A DNA stretch of 64,000 nucleotides, taken from contig JBOHLS010000013.1 of the NCBI GenBank assembly GCA_050729835.1, positions 17,005-81,004 of the forward strand, in the 5' to 3' direction. This document shows, in pieces, positions 35,495 through 48,269 of this stretch (within the stretch, counting starts at the first letter, position 1; each line of letters starts with the position of its first letter). The position numbers and the translations under genes were made by a program. The notes below the pieces were generated by a model. It was not told the origin of the DNA. It saw only the letters and a list, made by a program, of their open reading frames with translations, and made no database searches. The stretch comes from REEB95 sp050729835. GTDB lineage: Bacteria; Pseudomonadota; Alphaproteobacteria; ATCC43930; CGMCC-115725.

Positions 35495-35845
35495 TGTGCG
35501 GGGCGCTGGCCACCGCCACAGAAGGCTTGCGATTCTTCCACAAGCCGGGCTAAACATAGTGCCGGCCTTGATTTTTCGCCTTGCCAAGGAATCGGCCGGC
35601 GACGCGATGCGACGACGCGGGTCGAGAGAAAGCGGGCAAATATGGCCATGACGGTTGCCGGCAAGGTTAATCAGGCGTTTACGCGCCCGATTGGTCGCGC
35701 CTACCGTTTGGCCAGCCCGGCGCGGGGGAACGACGGCACGCTGCGACTTAGCTGCCCCTGAGCGCGGGCGCGATTGGGCCCGCTCGCGTTCGAGGGGCAT
35801 CGGCCACGGCTCAGCGTTTTTCCCTGAGACATGAGGAATCGCGCC
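35495..35845 (+). other. Gene-poor leader region upstream of leuA
   Basis: No convincing gene. A 39-codon frame (35642-35761) starts MAMTVAGKVNQAF and ends TLRLSCP, with only three Leu codons, so a leucine attenuator peptide is weak. Just after it lies a GC-rich hairpin (GCGGGC ... GCCCGC, around 35764-35783) without a T run. The region probably carries the leuA promoter and perhaps a regulated leader. Confidence 0.35.
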
Positions 35846-38511
<2,666 letters not shown>

Positions 38512-38643
38512 CCACGATTTCGCCACACCGGTAATGTACTAAACACCACTTTCCGTGTAGAAAGTGACCGAGGCCGGAATCTCATAGGGAAGGTGCCGGC
38601 ATTTGGCGGAAGTCATCGGGACCATGAGCAGCGGTCGGCGCCA

Positions 38644-39525
38644 ATGAGAGTCTCAGCCCCCGTTCGCGCGACAGTCCAGCGGCTGACGCTTCCCTTCCTG
38701 ATTTTCATCTCGGCGCTGTTGGCCGTTCTCGGCAAAGCTGACGTGCTGCTGTTCGACCATATGCGCGTCGTGCTTGCCGACGCCTTTGCGCCCGTGCTCC
38801 AGGTTGCCGGCGAGCCTATCGTCTCGGTCTCGAAGGCGATCGGAACGGTCGAGGATGTCGTCTCGGTTTATCGCCAGAACCAGGAGCTCAAGCTCGAGAA
38901 CCAGCGGTTGCTCCAGTGGCAAGATGCGGCGCGTCGCCTCGAATCCGAGAACGCGGAACTCCGCAATCTGGTCAAATTCGCGCCGCAGGGCGCGAGCTCG
39001 TCGGTCGCGGCGCAGGTGATCGCCGATTCGGGCGGCGCCTTTCTGCGCAACATCCTGGTCAATGTCGGACGGCGCGACGGCGTGGCCCGCGGACAGCCGG
39101 CGCTGACTGGCGACGGGCTCGTCGGTCGCGTCATCGAGCTGGGCGACCGCACGGCGCGAATCCTGCTGCTGACCGACATCAATTCGCATATCCCCGTCGT
39201 CGTCGAAGGCACGCATGAGCGCGCGATGCTCAATGGCGACAACTCCGATCAGCCACGTCTCGTCTATATCCAGCCCAAGACGCGGGTGAAGCCCGGCGAC
39301 CACATCGTCACCAGCGGCAGCGGCGGCGTCTTCCCGCCCGATCTGCCGGTCGGCGTCGTTGTCTCGGTCAACGACGTGACCCGTGTCGAGCCCTATGCCG
39401 ACCTGGCGCGGCTCGATATGGTGCGGATCGTGGACTATGGCCTCGACGGCGTCTTGCCCGATAGCGCGATACCGGCGCCGCAATCCATCCGAGGGAGCCG
39501 CGTCCGGGCGACTCCTGCGCAGTAG
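38644..39525 (+). CDS. mreC: Rod shape-determining protein MreC
   Basis: 293 residues from ATG 38644. One N-terminal membrane segment (LTLPFLIFISALLAVLGKADV), a coiled coil (YRQNQELKLENQRLLQWQ; RRLESENAELRNLV) and the beta-barrel periplasmic domain (GLVGRVIELGDRTARILLLTDINS split; GDHIVTSGSGGVFPPDLPVG). It links MreB to the elongasome enzymes. The frame extends to 38593, but the later ATG yields the standard N-terminus. Confidence 0.93.
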   Translation: MRVSAPVRATVQRLTLPFLIFISALLAVLGKADVLLFDHMRVVLADAFAPVLQVAGEPIVSVSKAIGTVEDVVSVYRQNQELKLENQRLLQWQDAARRLESENAELRNLVKFAPQGASSSVAAQVIADSGGAFLRNILVNVGRRDGVARGQPALTGDGLVGRVIELGDRTARILLLTDINSHIPVVVEGTHERAMLNGDNSDQPRLVYIQPKTRVKPGDHIVTSGSGGVFPPDLPVGVVVSVNDVTRVEPYADLARLDMVRIVDYGLDGVLPDSAIPAPQSIRGSRVRATPAQ

Positions 39526-39527
39526 TC

Positions 39528-40049
39528 ATGCTGTATTCCCGGAATCGCGATTATTTCGGCTTCATCGCCCGCATGGTGCCCGGTACGACCACGCTCCTCT
39601 TCGCGCTGCTGTCGCTGCTGCCGTTCCATGTCCCGAGCTTCGGTTCGATCGCGCCGGGCTTTGCATTGATGGCGGTGTTCCACTGGACCGTCTACCGGCC
39701 CGATCTGCTGCCACTCGGTGTCGTCTTCGTCGCCGGCCTGTTGCTCGACCTGCTCAATGGCACGCCTTATGTCGGCCTGTCCGCGCTGGCGTTGCTTTTG
39801 GTGCGTACCGGCGTCTTGAGCCAGCGGCGCGTGTTCAGCCACCGGCCGTTTTCCGTCCTGTGGCTTGGGTTTTTCGGCGCCGCTGCGGGGGCCTTCGCCC
39901 TCGAATGGGCGTTCGTCAGCCTGATGCAGTTCCAATTCATGGCGCCGCGCCCGTTCGTTTTCCAAACGCTCATCACCGCAGCCTGCTTTCCGATCGGCAG
40001 CTATGTCCTCGCGCTGGCGCATCGCGCCATGCCGGCGTTGAGTGCCTGA
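39528..40049 (+). CDS. mreD: Rod shape-determining protein MreD
   Basis: 173 residues with five to six membrane segments (TLLFALLSLLPFHVP; PLGVVFVAGLLLDLLNG; LWLGFFGAAAGAFALEWAF). The GLLLDLLNGTPYVGLSAL block is typical of MreD. Starts 2 bases after the mreC stop; 1 base before the ATG of mrdA. Confidence 0.92.
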   Translation: MLYSRNRDYFGFIARMVPGTTTLLFALLSLLPFHVPSFGSIAPGFALMAVFHWTVYRPDLLPLGVVFVAGLLLDLLNGTPYVGLSALALLLVRTGVLSQRRVFSHRPFSVLWLGFFGAAAGAFALEWAFVSLMQFQFMAPRPFVFQTLITAACFPIGSYVLALAHRAMPALSA

Positions 40050-40050
40050 C

Positions 40051-41952
40051 ATGAAAAAGGGGAACGGGCGCGGCAAAATCCTAACGCGGCGCGCCGTGAT
40101 TCTGGCCGGCGGCAAGGTCGCGCTGCTGGCGGCGCTGGCCGGCCGGCTCTATTACCTCCAGGTCGTCCAAGCGCCGAAATTCTCCATGTTGGCCGACGAG
40201 AACCGGATCAACATCCGACTGCTGGTGCCGCCGCGCGGCCTCATCGTCGATCGTTTCGGGGTACCGCTGGCCGTCAACCGGCCCACCTACCGCGCCGTGG
40301 TGATTCCCGAGCAGGCGGGCAATATCGACGAAACGCTCAAGGCCGTAGCCGATCTCGTACCGCTCACCGAGGCGGATCGCCGCCGCGTGTTGCGCGACAT
40401 GCGCAACCGGCGCGGTTTCGTCCCCATTGCCCTGCGCGAGGACATGGATTGGAGCGAGATGTCTCGCATCGACGTCAACGCGGTCGAATTGCCCGGCGTT
40501 TCGATCGAGCGGGGACTCATCCGGAATTACCCCTTCGGCGACGAGACTGCGCATGTCGTGGGTTACGTCGCCCCGGTCTCCGAGCAGGAGCTCGATAGCG
40601 ACGACCCGCTGGTCGAATTGCCCGATTTCCGCGTCGGCAAGAACGGCATCGAGAAGGAATACGATCTCGAGCTTCGCGGCACGGCCGGCACCAGCGAGGT
40701 CGAGGTCAATGCCTTCGGCCGGGTGGTGCGCGAGCTGGCGCACGAGGATGGCATTGCCGGCGAGCAGATTGTTCTCGGCCTCGACATGGCGTTGCAGGAT
40801 ACGGCGATGCGCCGGTGCACCGCCCAGGGCTCGGCGTCCGCTGTCGTCATCGATTCCTGGACCGGCGAGGTGCTCGCGCTGGTCTCGGCGCCCGGCTTCG
40901 ATCCGAGCGCCTTCGCCAGCGGCCTGAGCCCGGCGCAATGGAAGGCGCTGGTCGACAACCCCTATAAGCCGCTGGAGAACAAGGCGATCGCCGGCATTTA
41001 TTCGCCCGGCTCGACTTTCAAGCCGTTGGTGGCGACGGCCGCGCTCGAAGCCGGGGTGATCACGCCGGACACCGAGTTCTTCTGTTCCGGCGAATTCCAT
41101 CTCGGCAACGCCGTCTTCCATTGCTGGAAGAAGGGCGGTCACGGCACTCTCTCGGTGCGGCGCGCCATCAAGGAATCGTGCGACGTCTTCTTCTATCACA
41201 CCGCCGATCTGGTCGGGATCGACCGCATCGCCCAGATGGCCAACCGCTTCGGCCTCGGCGCGAAAGTCGGCATCGACATTCCCGGCGAGAAATCCGGCCT
41301 GATCCCGACGCGGGCGTGGAAGTTGGCGACGACCGGTGTTGTCTGGCAACGCGGCGAGACCTTGAGCTGTGGCATCGGCCAGAGCTTCGTTTCGGTGACG
41401 CCGCTGCAGCTCGCAATCTACGTCGCGCGCCTGGCGACCGGGCGTGCGGTCAAGCCGGCGCTCGTCCGGGACGGCGGCGTGATGACGGCGTCGAGTCCGG
41501 TCGCGACTTCGATCAGCCGCAACTTCGCGCCGGTCGGCGTCCAGCAGAAGACTCTCGATGTCATCCGCGACGCGATGTACGGCGCCGTCAACGAGATTCA
41601 CGGCACCGCTTATGGCGCCCGCATCACGGACCCGGCGATGACCATGGCCGGCAAGACCGGCACCTCCCAGGTCCACCATATTGCCCGGGAAGTGCGCGAC
41701 CGCGGCGTCGTCACCGGCACGAAAGTGCCCTGGAAGGACCGCGATCACGCGCTGTTCATCTCCTTCGCGCCGGTGACGGCGCCGCGTTATGTCTGCGCCG
41801 TCGTGGTCGAGCACGGCGGCAAGACTGGCGGCGAGGGCGGCGCCGTTGCCGCGCCGATCGCCCACGACCTGCTACTCCAGGCGCAAAAGCGCGATCCGGC
41901 ACGCCGCGTGCCGAGCGAACCCTTCGATGCCGCCAAGCTGGCCCAAGGCTGA
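40051..41952 (+). CDS. mrdA: Penicillin-binding protein 2 (elongation transpeptidase)
   Basis: 633 residues from ATG 40051. Membrane anchor (AVILAGGKVALLAALAGRLYY), pedestal domain (PRGLIVDRFGVPLAVNRPTY) and transpeptidase domain with SxxK serine in YSPGSTFKPL near residue 320, SCD (KESCDVFFYH) and AGKTGTSQ near 540. Cross-links side-wall peptidoglycan with RodA. An alternative GTG at 40042 overlaps mreD but is not needed. Confidence 0.95.
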   Translation: MKKGNGRGKILTRRAVILAGGKVALLAALAGRLYYLQVVQAPKFSMLADENRINIRLLVPPRGLIVDRFGVPLAVNRPTYRAVVIPEQAGNIDETLKAVADLVPLTEADRRRVLRDMRNRRGFVPIALREDMDWSEMSRIDVNAVELPGVSIERGLIRNYPFGDETAHVVGYVAPVSEQELDSDDPLVELPDFRVGKNGIEKEYDLELRGTAGTSEVEVNAFGRVVRELAHEDGIAGEQIVLGLDMALQDTAMRRCTAQGSASAVVIDSWTGEVLALVSAPGFDPSAFASGLSPAQWKALVDNPYKPLENKAIAGIYSPGSTFKPLVATAALEAGVITPDTEFFCSGEFHLGNAVFHCWKKGGHGTLSVRRAIKESCDVFFYHTADLVGIDRIAQMANRFGLGAKVGIDIPGEKSGLIPTRAWKLATTGVVWQRGETLSCGIGQSFVSVTPLQLAIYVARLATGRAVKPALVRDGGVMTASSPVATSISRNFAPVGVQQKTLDVIRDAMYGAVNEIHGTAYGARITDPAMTMAGKTGTSQVHHIAREVRDRGVVTGTKVPWKDRDHALFISFAPVTAPRYVCAVVVEHGGKTGGEGGAVAAPIAHDLLLQAQKRDPARRVPSEPFDAAKLAQG

Positions 41953-41959
41953 GCGAACC

Positions 41960-43108
41960 ATGCGCTGGCTCTACGATCCCTCCCGCACGCCGCAGACGCT
42001 GAGCGTCAAGCTGCTGAACGTGAGCTGGCCGTTGGTCGCGCTGGTGACGACCATCGCTGCGGTCGGCTTCGCCATGCTCTATTCCGCCGGCAACGGCAGC
42101 TGGCATCCTTGGGCCATACGCCAGGTCGTGCGCTTCGTCGTCGCGACCTTGGTTATGCTCGCCGTCGCCCTGGTCGACATCCGCGTCTGGTTGCGCGCCG
42201 CCTACGGCTTCTATGCCGTCACTATGGTTCTGTTGGTTGCCGTCGAGGTACGCGGCGCCATCGGCATGGGCGCGCAGCGCTGGATCGATCTCGGCGTGAT
42301 CCAGATCCAGCCGTCGGAGTTCATGAAGATCGCGCTGGTGCTGGCGCTCGCGCGCTATTTCAATGGCGTGTCGGCGGAGGAGATCGGCAATCCGCTGAAG
42401 CTGATCGTGCCGGCGCTGCTGGTGCTGGTGCCGGCGGCGATGGTGCTGAAGCAGCCCGATCTCGGAACCGCGACGATGCTGGTGATCGGCGGCGCGGCGA
42501 TGTTCTTTCTCGCCGGCGTCCGGGTGTGGCAGTTCGGCATCGTCCTCGCCGCCGCCAGCGCCGTGGTCCCCTTTGCCTGGCATCATCTGCGGGATTACCA
42601 GAAGAACCGGATTCTGAGTTTTCTCAACCCCGAGAACGATCCGCTCGGCGCCGGCTATCACAGCCTGCAGGCTAAGATCGCGGTCGGCTCGGGCGGGATT
42701 TTCGGCAAGGGGTATTTGTCGGGAACCCAGGCGCATCTGTCGTTCCTGCCCGAACGCCAGACCGATTTCATCTTCACCATCCTGGGCGAGGAGTTCGGGT
42801 TGGTCGGCGGGCTGGCGTTACTCGCGCTCTATGCCGTTGTCTTCGTCTATGGCTACGCCATCGCCTTCCGCTCGCGCAGCCATTTCGGCCGGCTGCTTGC
42901 CTTCGGCATCACCACCAACCTGTTCCTTTACGTCTTCATCAACGTCGCCATGGTGATCGGCCTGCTGCCGGTGGTCGGCGTTCCGTTGCCGCTGGTGTCC
43001 TACGGCGGCACCTCGATGTTGACGGTGATGTTCGGCTTCGGCCTGCTGATGAGCGTCTACGTCCACCGCGACATCCGCATCGGCCGCTACGGCGAGGCCG
43101 AAACCTGA
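41960..43108 (+). CDS. rodA: Peptidoglycan glycosyltransferase RodA (SEDS family)
   Basis: 382 residues from ATG 41960, ten predicted membrane segments. SEDS motifs: GAQRWIDLGVIQIQPSEFMK near residue 105, QPDLGTATML, PERQTDFIFTILGEEFG and GVPLPLVSYGGTSML. Polymerises lipid II glycan strands in the elongasome with PBP2. 7 bases after mrdA. Last gene of the mre operon; the tRNA-Lys gene follows after 57 bases. Confidence 0.95.
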   Translation: MRWLYDPSRTPQTLSVKLLNVSWPLVALVTTIAAVGFAMLYSAGNGSWHPWAIRQVVRFVVATLVMLAVALVDIRVWLRAAYGFYAVTMVLLVAVEVRGAIGMGAQRWIDLGVIQIQPSEFMKIALVLALARYFNGVSAEEIGNPLKLIVPALLVLVPAAMVLKQPDLGTATMLVIGGAAMFFLAGVRVWQFGIVLAAASAVVPFAWHHLRDYQKNRILSFLNPENDPLGAGYHSLQAKIAVGSGGIFGKGYLSGTQAHLSFLPERQTDFIFTILGEEFGLVGGLALLALYAVVFVYGYAIAFRSRSHFGRLLAFGITTNLFLYVFINVAMVIGLLPVVGVPLPLVSYGGTSMLTVMFGFGLLMSVYVHRDIRIGRYGEAET

Positions 43109-43119
43109 GCCCTTGTGGC

Positions 43120-43147
43120 TCGACAAGCCGGTGGCGGGTTGTTATAT
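43120..43147 (+). promoter_or_regulatory. Putative promoter of tRNA-Lys
   Basis: TCGACA (43120-43125) and TTATAT (43142-43147) with a 16-base spacer, about 18 bases before the mature tRNA 5' end. The AT-rich -10 is conspicuous between rodA and the tRNA. Confidence 0.45.
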
Positions 43148-43165
43148 ACGGCGCCTTCCCGCGGC

Positions 43166-43241
<76 letters not shown>

Positions 43242-43417
43242 CTTTTAGCTGTAAATATCAAAGGCTTATCCTGAAGGCCGAAATCATGGCGGCTCAGCGG
43301 CTTGTTAGCGGACCCCATGCGGACCCGGCCGGCCCGGTTTCGTGTGCTTGGCGCTCTTCAGCGCCTTGATCTAGGTCAAGGCGTCTTCGCCGGACGGTTG
43401 TGCCATAGTCGCGCGGC

Positions 43418-44110
43418 ATGAAAGCCGACCCCCGCGTCCTTTTCGTTCTGGCTTGCGCCGTGTGCTTGGCCGGATGCGACACCGGACCATCATACGAGGC
43501 TCAGAGGCAAGCGATCGATGATGCTTACGGTGCCCAGCAGCAAGCGATCCTCAAGAAGTGTGACTGGTCCCCGCTGCTGGCCAAGAAGAAAGCGTTAGAG
43601 GATGCGACCGAAGCCCAGCAGGAAGCAATTTTCAAGAAGTGTGGCATTGTCCATCTGCCAGCAGCGTCAGACTATGCGGCTTACGCCAGGATGCAACCAA
43701 TCCTCAAGAAGTGTGGCGTGATCCCTCAGCTGGTAGCGATAGAAAAGGCGTCTGACGCCAAGGAGGGAGCAATCATCGACGCACTCCCCTCGGATGCCGA
43801 GTGCAACCGCGAGTTCATGCACAACGTCGAGGATCAGAACCGCGCCGATCAGGCCCTGACGGATCAAGAGACGCGCCAACTCAACGCAATCAACGCAGCG
43901 GCAGCAGCGCTTTCGGACGACGATGCCGCGCCGCAAAGCTACATACCGCTGGAAACACCAACCGTTCTGGCTGCGCCGACAATGGCACCGATACCGATGC
44001 CGGTCCCGGAGCCTATGGCATCGCCGTATCTGCCGCCCCCGCCTCCGACGAGACACTACCCGTCGCTGGGCTGCATTGGTTTGGTCTGCCCATACGGCAC
44101 CGCACAGTAG
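43418..44110 (+). CDS. Hypothetical lipoprotein with ILKKC repeats
   Basis: 230 residues; I do not recognise a family. Signal peptide with lipobox (LFVLACAVCLAGC). The next about 80 residues hold three related units: QQAILKKCDW, QEAIFKKCGI and MQPILKKCGV, each preceded by an acidic helix. A Pro-rich tail (PTMAPIPMPVPEP; YLPPPPPT) ends in LGCIGLVCPYGTAQ. Probably anchored in a membrane facing the periplasm, with surplus cysteines that may pair. First gene inside the island's left end. Confidence 0.7.
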   Translation: MKADPRVLFVLACAVCLAGCDTGPSYEAQRQAIDDAYGAQQQAILKKCDWSPLLAKKKALEDATEAQQEAIFKKCGIVHLPAASDYAAYARMQPILKKCGVIPQLVAIEKASDAKEGAIIDALPSDAECNREFMHNVEDQNRADQALTDQETRQLNAINAAAAALSDDDAAPQSYIPLETPTVLAAPTMAPIPMPVPEPMASPYLPPPPPTRHYPSLGCIGLVCPYGTAQ

Positions 44111-44592
44111 CGGCTACCACGCCTGCCAGCAGTGCCGGCCGCGTTGGTCGCACTCTCTCGCACTGTGCGACGGATTACTGCTATCTCCGTTGTTAGCCGC
44201 ATTTGCGTGGCAGCAAATGTCTCTCCCGCGATTTGAGGGGGATGCAGTAACCATGGCTGCGTTGAACGGTTCCGACAACACAGCAACGGCAAGCTATGCG
44301 GGCTCTTCGCCATTCTAAATAATTTCTCCAACCTGAGCCGGCGGGTAGACAATGATGATTGGTCTGCAACAGATGCATCGTGCGGATTTTGGAGTCCGTG
44401 CGACACCACGTCCTGACCGCTCTGTGGCGTTCTCATTTGGAGCGCAGGGCAGAGAACACCCGATAAGATCAATCCGCCGTCCTCTATAGCCGCAGCCGCG
44501 ATCCCGTATTGTAGTCAGATTTCGACGGGCCAAAGTTGTGATGCCCGACCCGGCGCCATGGCAACGGTTAGCCTAGCACCGCGACCAAAGGT
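44111..44592. other. Gene-free stretch in island
   Basis: About 480 bases with only short overlapping frames on both strands, none with a plausible binding site, family motif or consistent composition. It may be decayed sequence. No RNA gene or repeat recognised. Confidence 0.5.
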
Positions 44593-45246
44593 CTACTGTT
44601 TGAACAATTTTTGCATTGCCTTGGTAATCCATTCCCAATCTGACTCACTCTCGAAGCCAAGACTTCGGAATTTCCGGATTACCTCTAAGATCTTTTCCCC
44701 TGTATCCGCCGCAGCAGTATCACCTGTCCGTCTCATCTTGTCGCAATAATGCGCAACCTTTTGCTCGGCGGCGTTTCCATATTTTAAGATCATTTCGTGC
44801 GCTGCGCGCTCAATCGGGTCCGATACCTGCGAAGATTTACTCGGTTCAGTTGATCCTACTGGCTCACCAGTCTCTGAACCTGATGAACCTGACGTAGGCG
44901 GCACGATTCGACCACCTTCTGTGCCTCGGTCTGATGCCGACAATATTTGCAGCTCAGACAGCATTGACCGGCAATCTCGCGTGTTCGCCTCTATATCGAT
45001 GAAGACCTCTATTAGCTCACCCTGAGCAATCTCGAAGAGGCTGCCGATCATCATCAGTAATCCGCCTAGCACACAGACAGTACGCGCGAGCTGTATGCTC
45101 AATCCAAAATCGGCAGCAACTGGCGTCATAGTTGCGTTATCTACAAAAATGCCGACAACAATCACGACCACTGAAAAAAGGAACGTAAGGCCACCTATAA
45201 GCTCGACCACGGATGCAATCAGCTTCAGCGCAGGATATCTAAACAT
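44593..45246 (-). CDS. Hypothetical two-TM membrane protein
   Basis: 217 residues, not assigned to a family. Two membrane segments near the N-terminus (VVELIGGLTFLFSVVVIVVGI; TVCVLGGLLMMIGSLFEIA), then a Ser/Thr/Gly-rich linker (SGSSGSETGEPVGS) and a helical cytoplasmic domain with a Cys (AEQKVAHYCDKMRR) ending in WEWITKAMQKLFKQ. Codon use is lower in GC than the chromosome, consistent with acquisition. Confidence 0.65.
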   Translation of the reverse strand: MFRYPALKLIASVVELIGGLTFLFSVVVIVVGIFVDNATMTPVAADFGLSIQLARTVCVLGGLLMMIGSLFEIAQGELIEVFIDIEANTRDCRSMLSELQILSASDRGTEGGRIVPPTSGSSGSETGEPVGSTEPSKSSQVSDPIERAAHEMILKYGNAAEQKVAHYCDKMRRTGDTAAADTGEKILEVIRKFRSLGFESESDWEWITKAMQKLFKQ

Positions 45247-45308
45247 GTTTCACCGTTCGATCCCTTCGACCCAATATCGCTCACCAGTGAGAGGGCATTT
45301 TGTGCAGT

Positions 45309-45449
45309 ATGCCCCGCGCCGGCGCCAACATCGTCATCGATCTGCCCGAGGGGCTGACCGCGATTCACTGCCCGAAGTGCGGACGCATGGGGCGCTACCG
45401 CAGCTTTAATACTCCCGTAGTTCCTCGCGCCCTCGCGCGCGTTAAATAA
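45309..45449 (+). pseudogene. Truncated copy of the island CxxC protein
   Basis: 46 codons beginning MPRAGANIVIDLPEGLTAIH then CPKCGRMGRYR. The first 31 residues match the intact 93-residue gene at 50094 (MPRAGAYLVSDLPEGL; CKKCGRYGRYR); afterwards similarity stops and the frame ends at 45449, overlapping the convergent zinc-finger gene. DNA identity over the shared part is roughly three quarters, so the copies are old. Probably a remnant. Confidence 0.6.
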
Positions 45450-45625
45450 TCACGCCAGAATTGTCGTCGAGACGGATGATCCTTTAGCTCTTGTTCTACG
45501 GTTCCACCAAGATCAAAGACCGTGTCCACCGGGCAGTCATACGAGGTGTGATCCCCGGTACGCGGGAATTTCTTCGCTTTGCTTCCGCACAACGGGCAAG
45601 TAGTCATCTCAAGAGTCTCGGGCAT
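45395..45625 (-). CDS. Small zinc-ribbon hypothetical protein
   Basis: 76 residues from ATG 45625, which has AGGTGA eight bases upstream (a GTG at 45637 is the alternative). N-terminal TTCPLCGSKAKKFPR then DHTSYDCP gives a C-x2-C plus a third cysteine, an incomplete zinc-ribbon pattern often seen in small island proteins. The C-terminal half is basic (FWRDYLTRARARG). Unknown role. Confidence 0.55.
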   Translation of the reverse strand: MPETLEMTTCPLCGSKAKKFPRTGDHTSYDCPVDTVFDLGGTVEQELKDHPSRRQFWRDYLTRARARGTTGVLKLR

Positions 45626-45652
45626 GTCGGTGGTCACCTATTCATCCGTGTC

Positions 45653-46096
45653 CTAATGCGGCTTTTGACATGGAAATGCATTGAACACTGCAAAGGCCGC
45701 GATCAGCCCGGCCGAATGTGAGGCCGCATCGGTATGCGTCGTCATCCATGCGTTAAAGAAGCGTCGAGCATCAGGGACGCTAATCGGGGTATCGTCGGAC
45801 ATACAAGTTGGCTTTCCACCGCGACTCATTTCTTGCATGATGTACAGTCCGTCGGTTAGGCCGCGAAAATACATATTGCACAGCTGGTCATTTGATCCCG
45901 TGGCATCGGATAGAAGGCACGCTTTGTAAAGTAGCCCGGCGGTTAGATTATCGTTGGAGATTGGGCTTTGTTGTTGCGCGGATGCCGTAGAAGCAAGCGC
46001 TAGTGGTGAGATTCTGACGCTTGGTTCCCGGCCGACGAGCGGACCTTCCGAATGACAGAGTTGGGTGGTGAGCGGACCTTCGCTTCCGCTCACCAC
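45653..46096 (-). CDS. Rap1a/Tai-like protein, N-terminally truncated
   Basis: The C-terminal 105 residues follow the Rap1a/Tai pattern: NDNLTAGLLYKACLL, DQLCNMYFRGLTDGLYIM, KPTCMSDD, ARRFFNAWMTTHTDAASHSA and AFAVFNAFPCQ. Rap1a-type proteins are periplasmic immunity proteins of type VI secretion effectors. Here only the end of a signal peptide remains (LALASTASA); upstream the frame runs into unrelated GC-rich sequence (SEGPLTTQLCHSEGP), with a likely junction near 46015. No start codon gives a normal signal peptide, so expression is doubtful. Confidence 0.55.
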   Translation of the reverse strand: MVSGSEGPLTTQLCHSEGPLVGREPSVRISPLALASTASAQQQSPISNDNLTAGLLYKACLLSDATGSNDQLCNMYFRGLTDGLYIMQEMSRGGKPTCMSDDTPISVPDARRFFNAWMTTHTDAASHSAGLIAAFAVFNAFPCQKPH

Positions 46097-46140
46097 GGCA
46101 GGTGTGAAATGCGGCTTAGCTTCGAGACGGGAGCGGCAGG

Positions 46141-47238
<1,098 letters not shown>

Positions 47239-47252
47239 TCAGGAATGGATAA

Positions 47253-48146
47253 ATGCGCCGGCAGGACTTTGGTGAGCTAACCGCCTTCATGGCCGTCGCC
47301 GAGGAGCGCAGCTTCACGCGCGCCGCGGCGAAGCTGGGAACCTCCCAGTCCACGCTCAGCCAAACCATCCGGCGACTGGAGACGCGCCTCGACCTGCGTC
47401 TGCTGACCCGCACGACCCGAAGCGTCGCACCGACCGAGGCCGGCGAGCGATTGCTGGAGACCTTGCAGCCCGCCTTCGAAGATATCGACAACAAGCTCGC
47501 CGCTCTCACCAGGCTGCGCGAGAAACCCGCCGGCACCATCCGCATCAACGCAACCGATCACGTCGCGCAGACTGTCCTATGGCCGGCTATCCGGCGACTC
47601 TTGCCGAACTATCCCGACATTCAGGTCGAACTCGCAGGCGAGTCAGCCCTGACGGACATTGTCGCCGGTCGCTACGACGCCGGGGTCAGGCTGGGCGAGC
47701 TTGTCGACAAGGATATGATCGCCGTCCGTATCGGGCCTCAGCTACGCATGGTCGCCGTCGCTTCGCCTGCGTACTTCGCGCGCAAGCCGCCACCACGCAC
47801 ACCGCACGACCTTGCACAACACGATTGCATCAACCTGCGCCTTCCGACCCTCGGCGGGCTCTATGCCTGGGAGTTCGAGAAAAACGGTCGAGAATTAAAG
47901 GTGAGGGTCGATGGTCCGCTTGCGTTCAGCAACGGCATGCTGATCGTAGACGCAGCTCTCAACGGCTTCGGCATCGGTTACGTGACGAACGACTACGCCG
48001 AACAAGCCATCGCGGATGGCCAGCTGGTGAGCGTGTTGGAGGACTGGTCGCCCCCGTTTGCAGGCTACCACCTCTACTACCCCAGCCGCAGACAGCTCTC
48101 TCCAGCGTTCGCGCTGGTCGTCGAGGCTCTGCGGTATAGGGACTAA
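47253..48146 (+). CDS. LysR-family transcriptional regulator
   Basis: 297 residues. Winged HTH: FGELTAFMAVAEERSFTRAA then GTSQSTLSQTIRRLETRL and RTTRSVAPTEAGERLL. Effector domain: AGTIRINATDHVAQTVLW, SALTDIVAGRYDAGVRLGEL, NGFGIGYVTNDYAEQAI. The SFTRAA/RRLE style is that of the CrgA-like LysR branch that pairs with aldo/keto reductases. Divergent from the AKR gene it probably regulates. Confidence 0.9.
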   Translation: MRRQDFGELTAFMAVAEERSFTRAAAKLGTSQSTLSQTIRRLETRLDLRLLTRTTRSVAPTEAGERLLETLQPAFEDIDNKLAALTRLREKPAGTIRINATDHVAQTVLWPAIRRLLPNYPDIQVELAGESALTDIVAGRYDAGVRLGELVDKDMIAVRIGPQLRMVAVASPAYFARKPPPRTPHDLAQHDCINLRLPTLGGLYAWEFEKNGRELKVRVDGPLAFSNGMLIVDAALNGFGIGYVTNDYAEQAIADGQLVSVLEDWSPPFAGYHLYYPSRRQLSPAFALVVEALRYRD

Positions 48147-48269
48147 TTCGCTAGCGGCTTGCGGAAGCCAGAAATTGTCGAACCTCGAAACGGGACTCAG
48201 AAGCGGCTGACTTCAATATCCGCTAAGGGTCGAAGATTGCCGTCACCTTTCGGGCCGCGAAGCGGACTC

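Noticed and set aside
43923..44472. Overlapping small frames on both strands after the lipoprotein gene
   Set aside because: No family motif or binding site, and the frames contradict each other; left as gene-free sequence.
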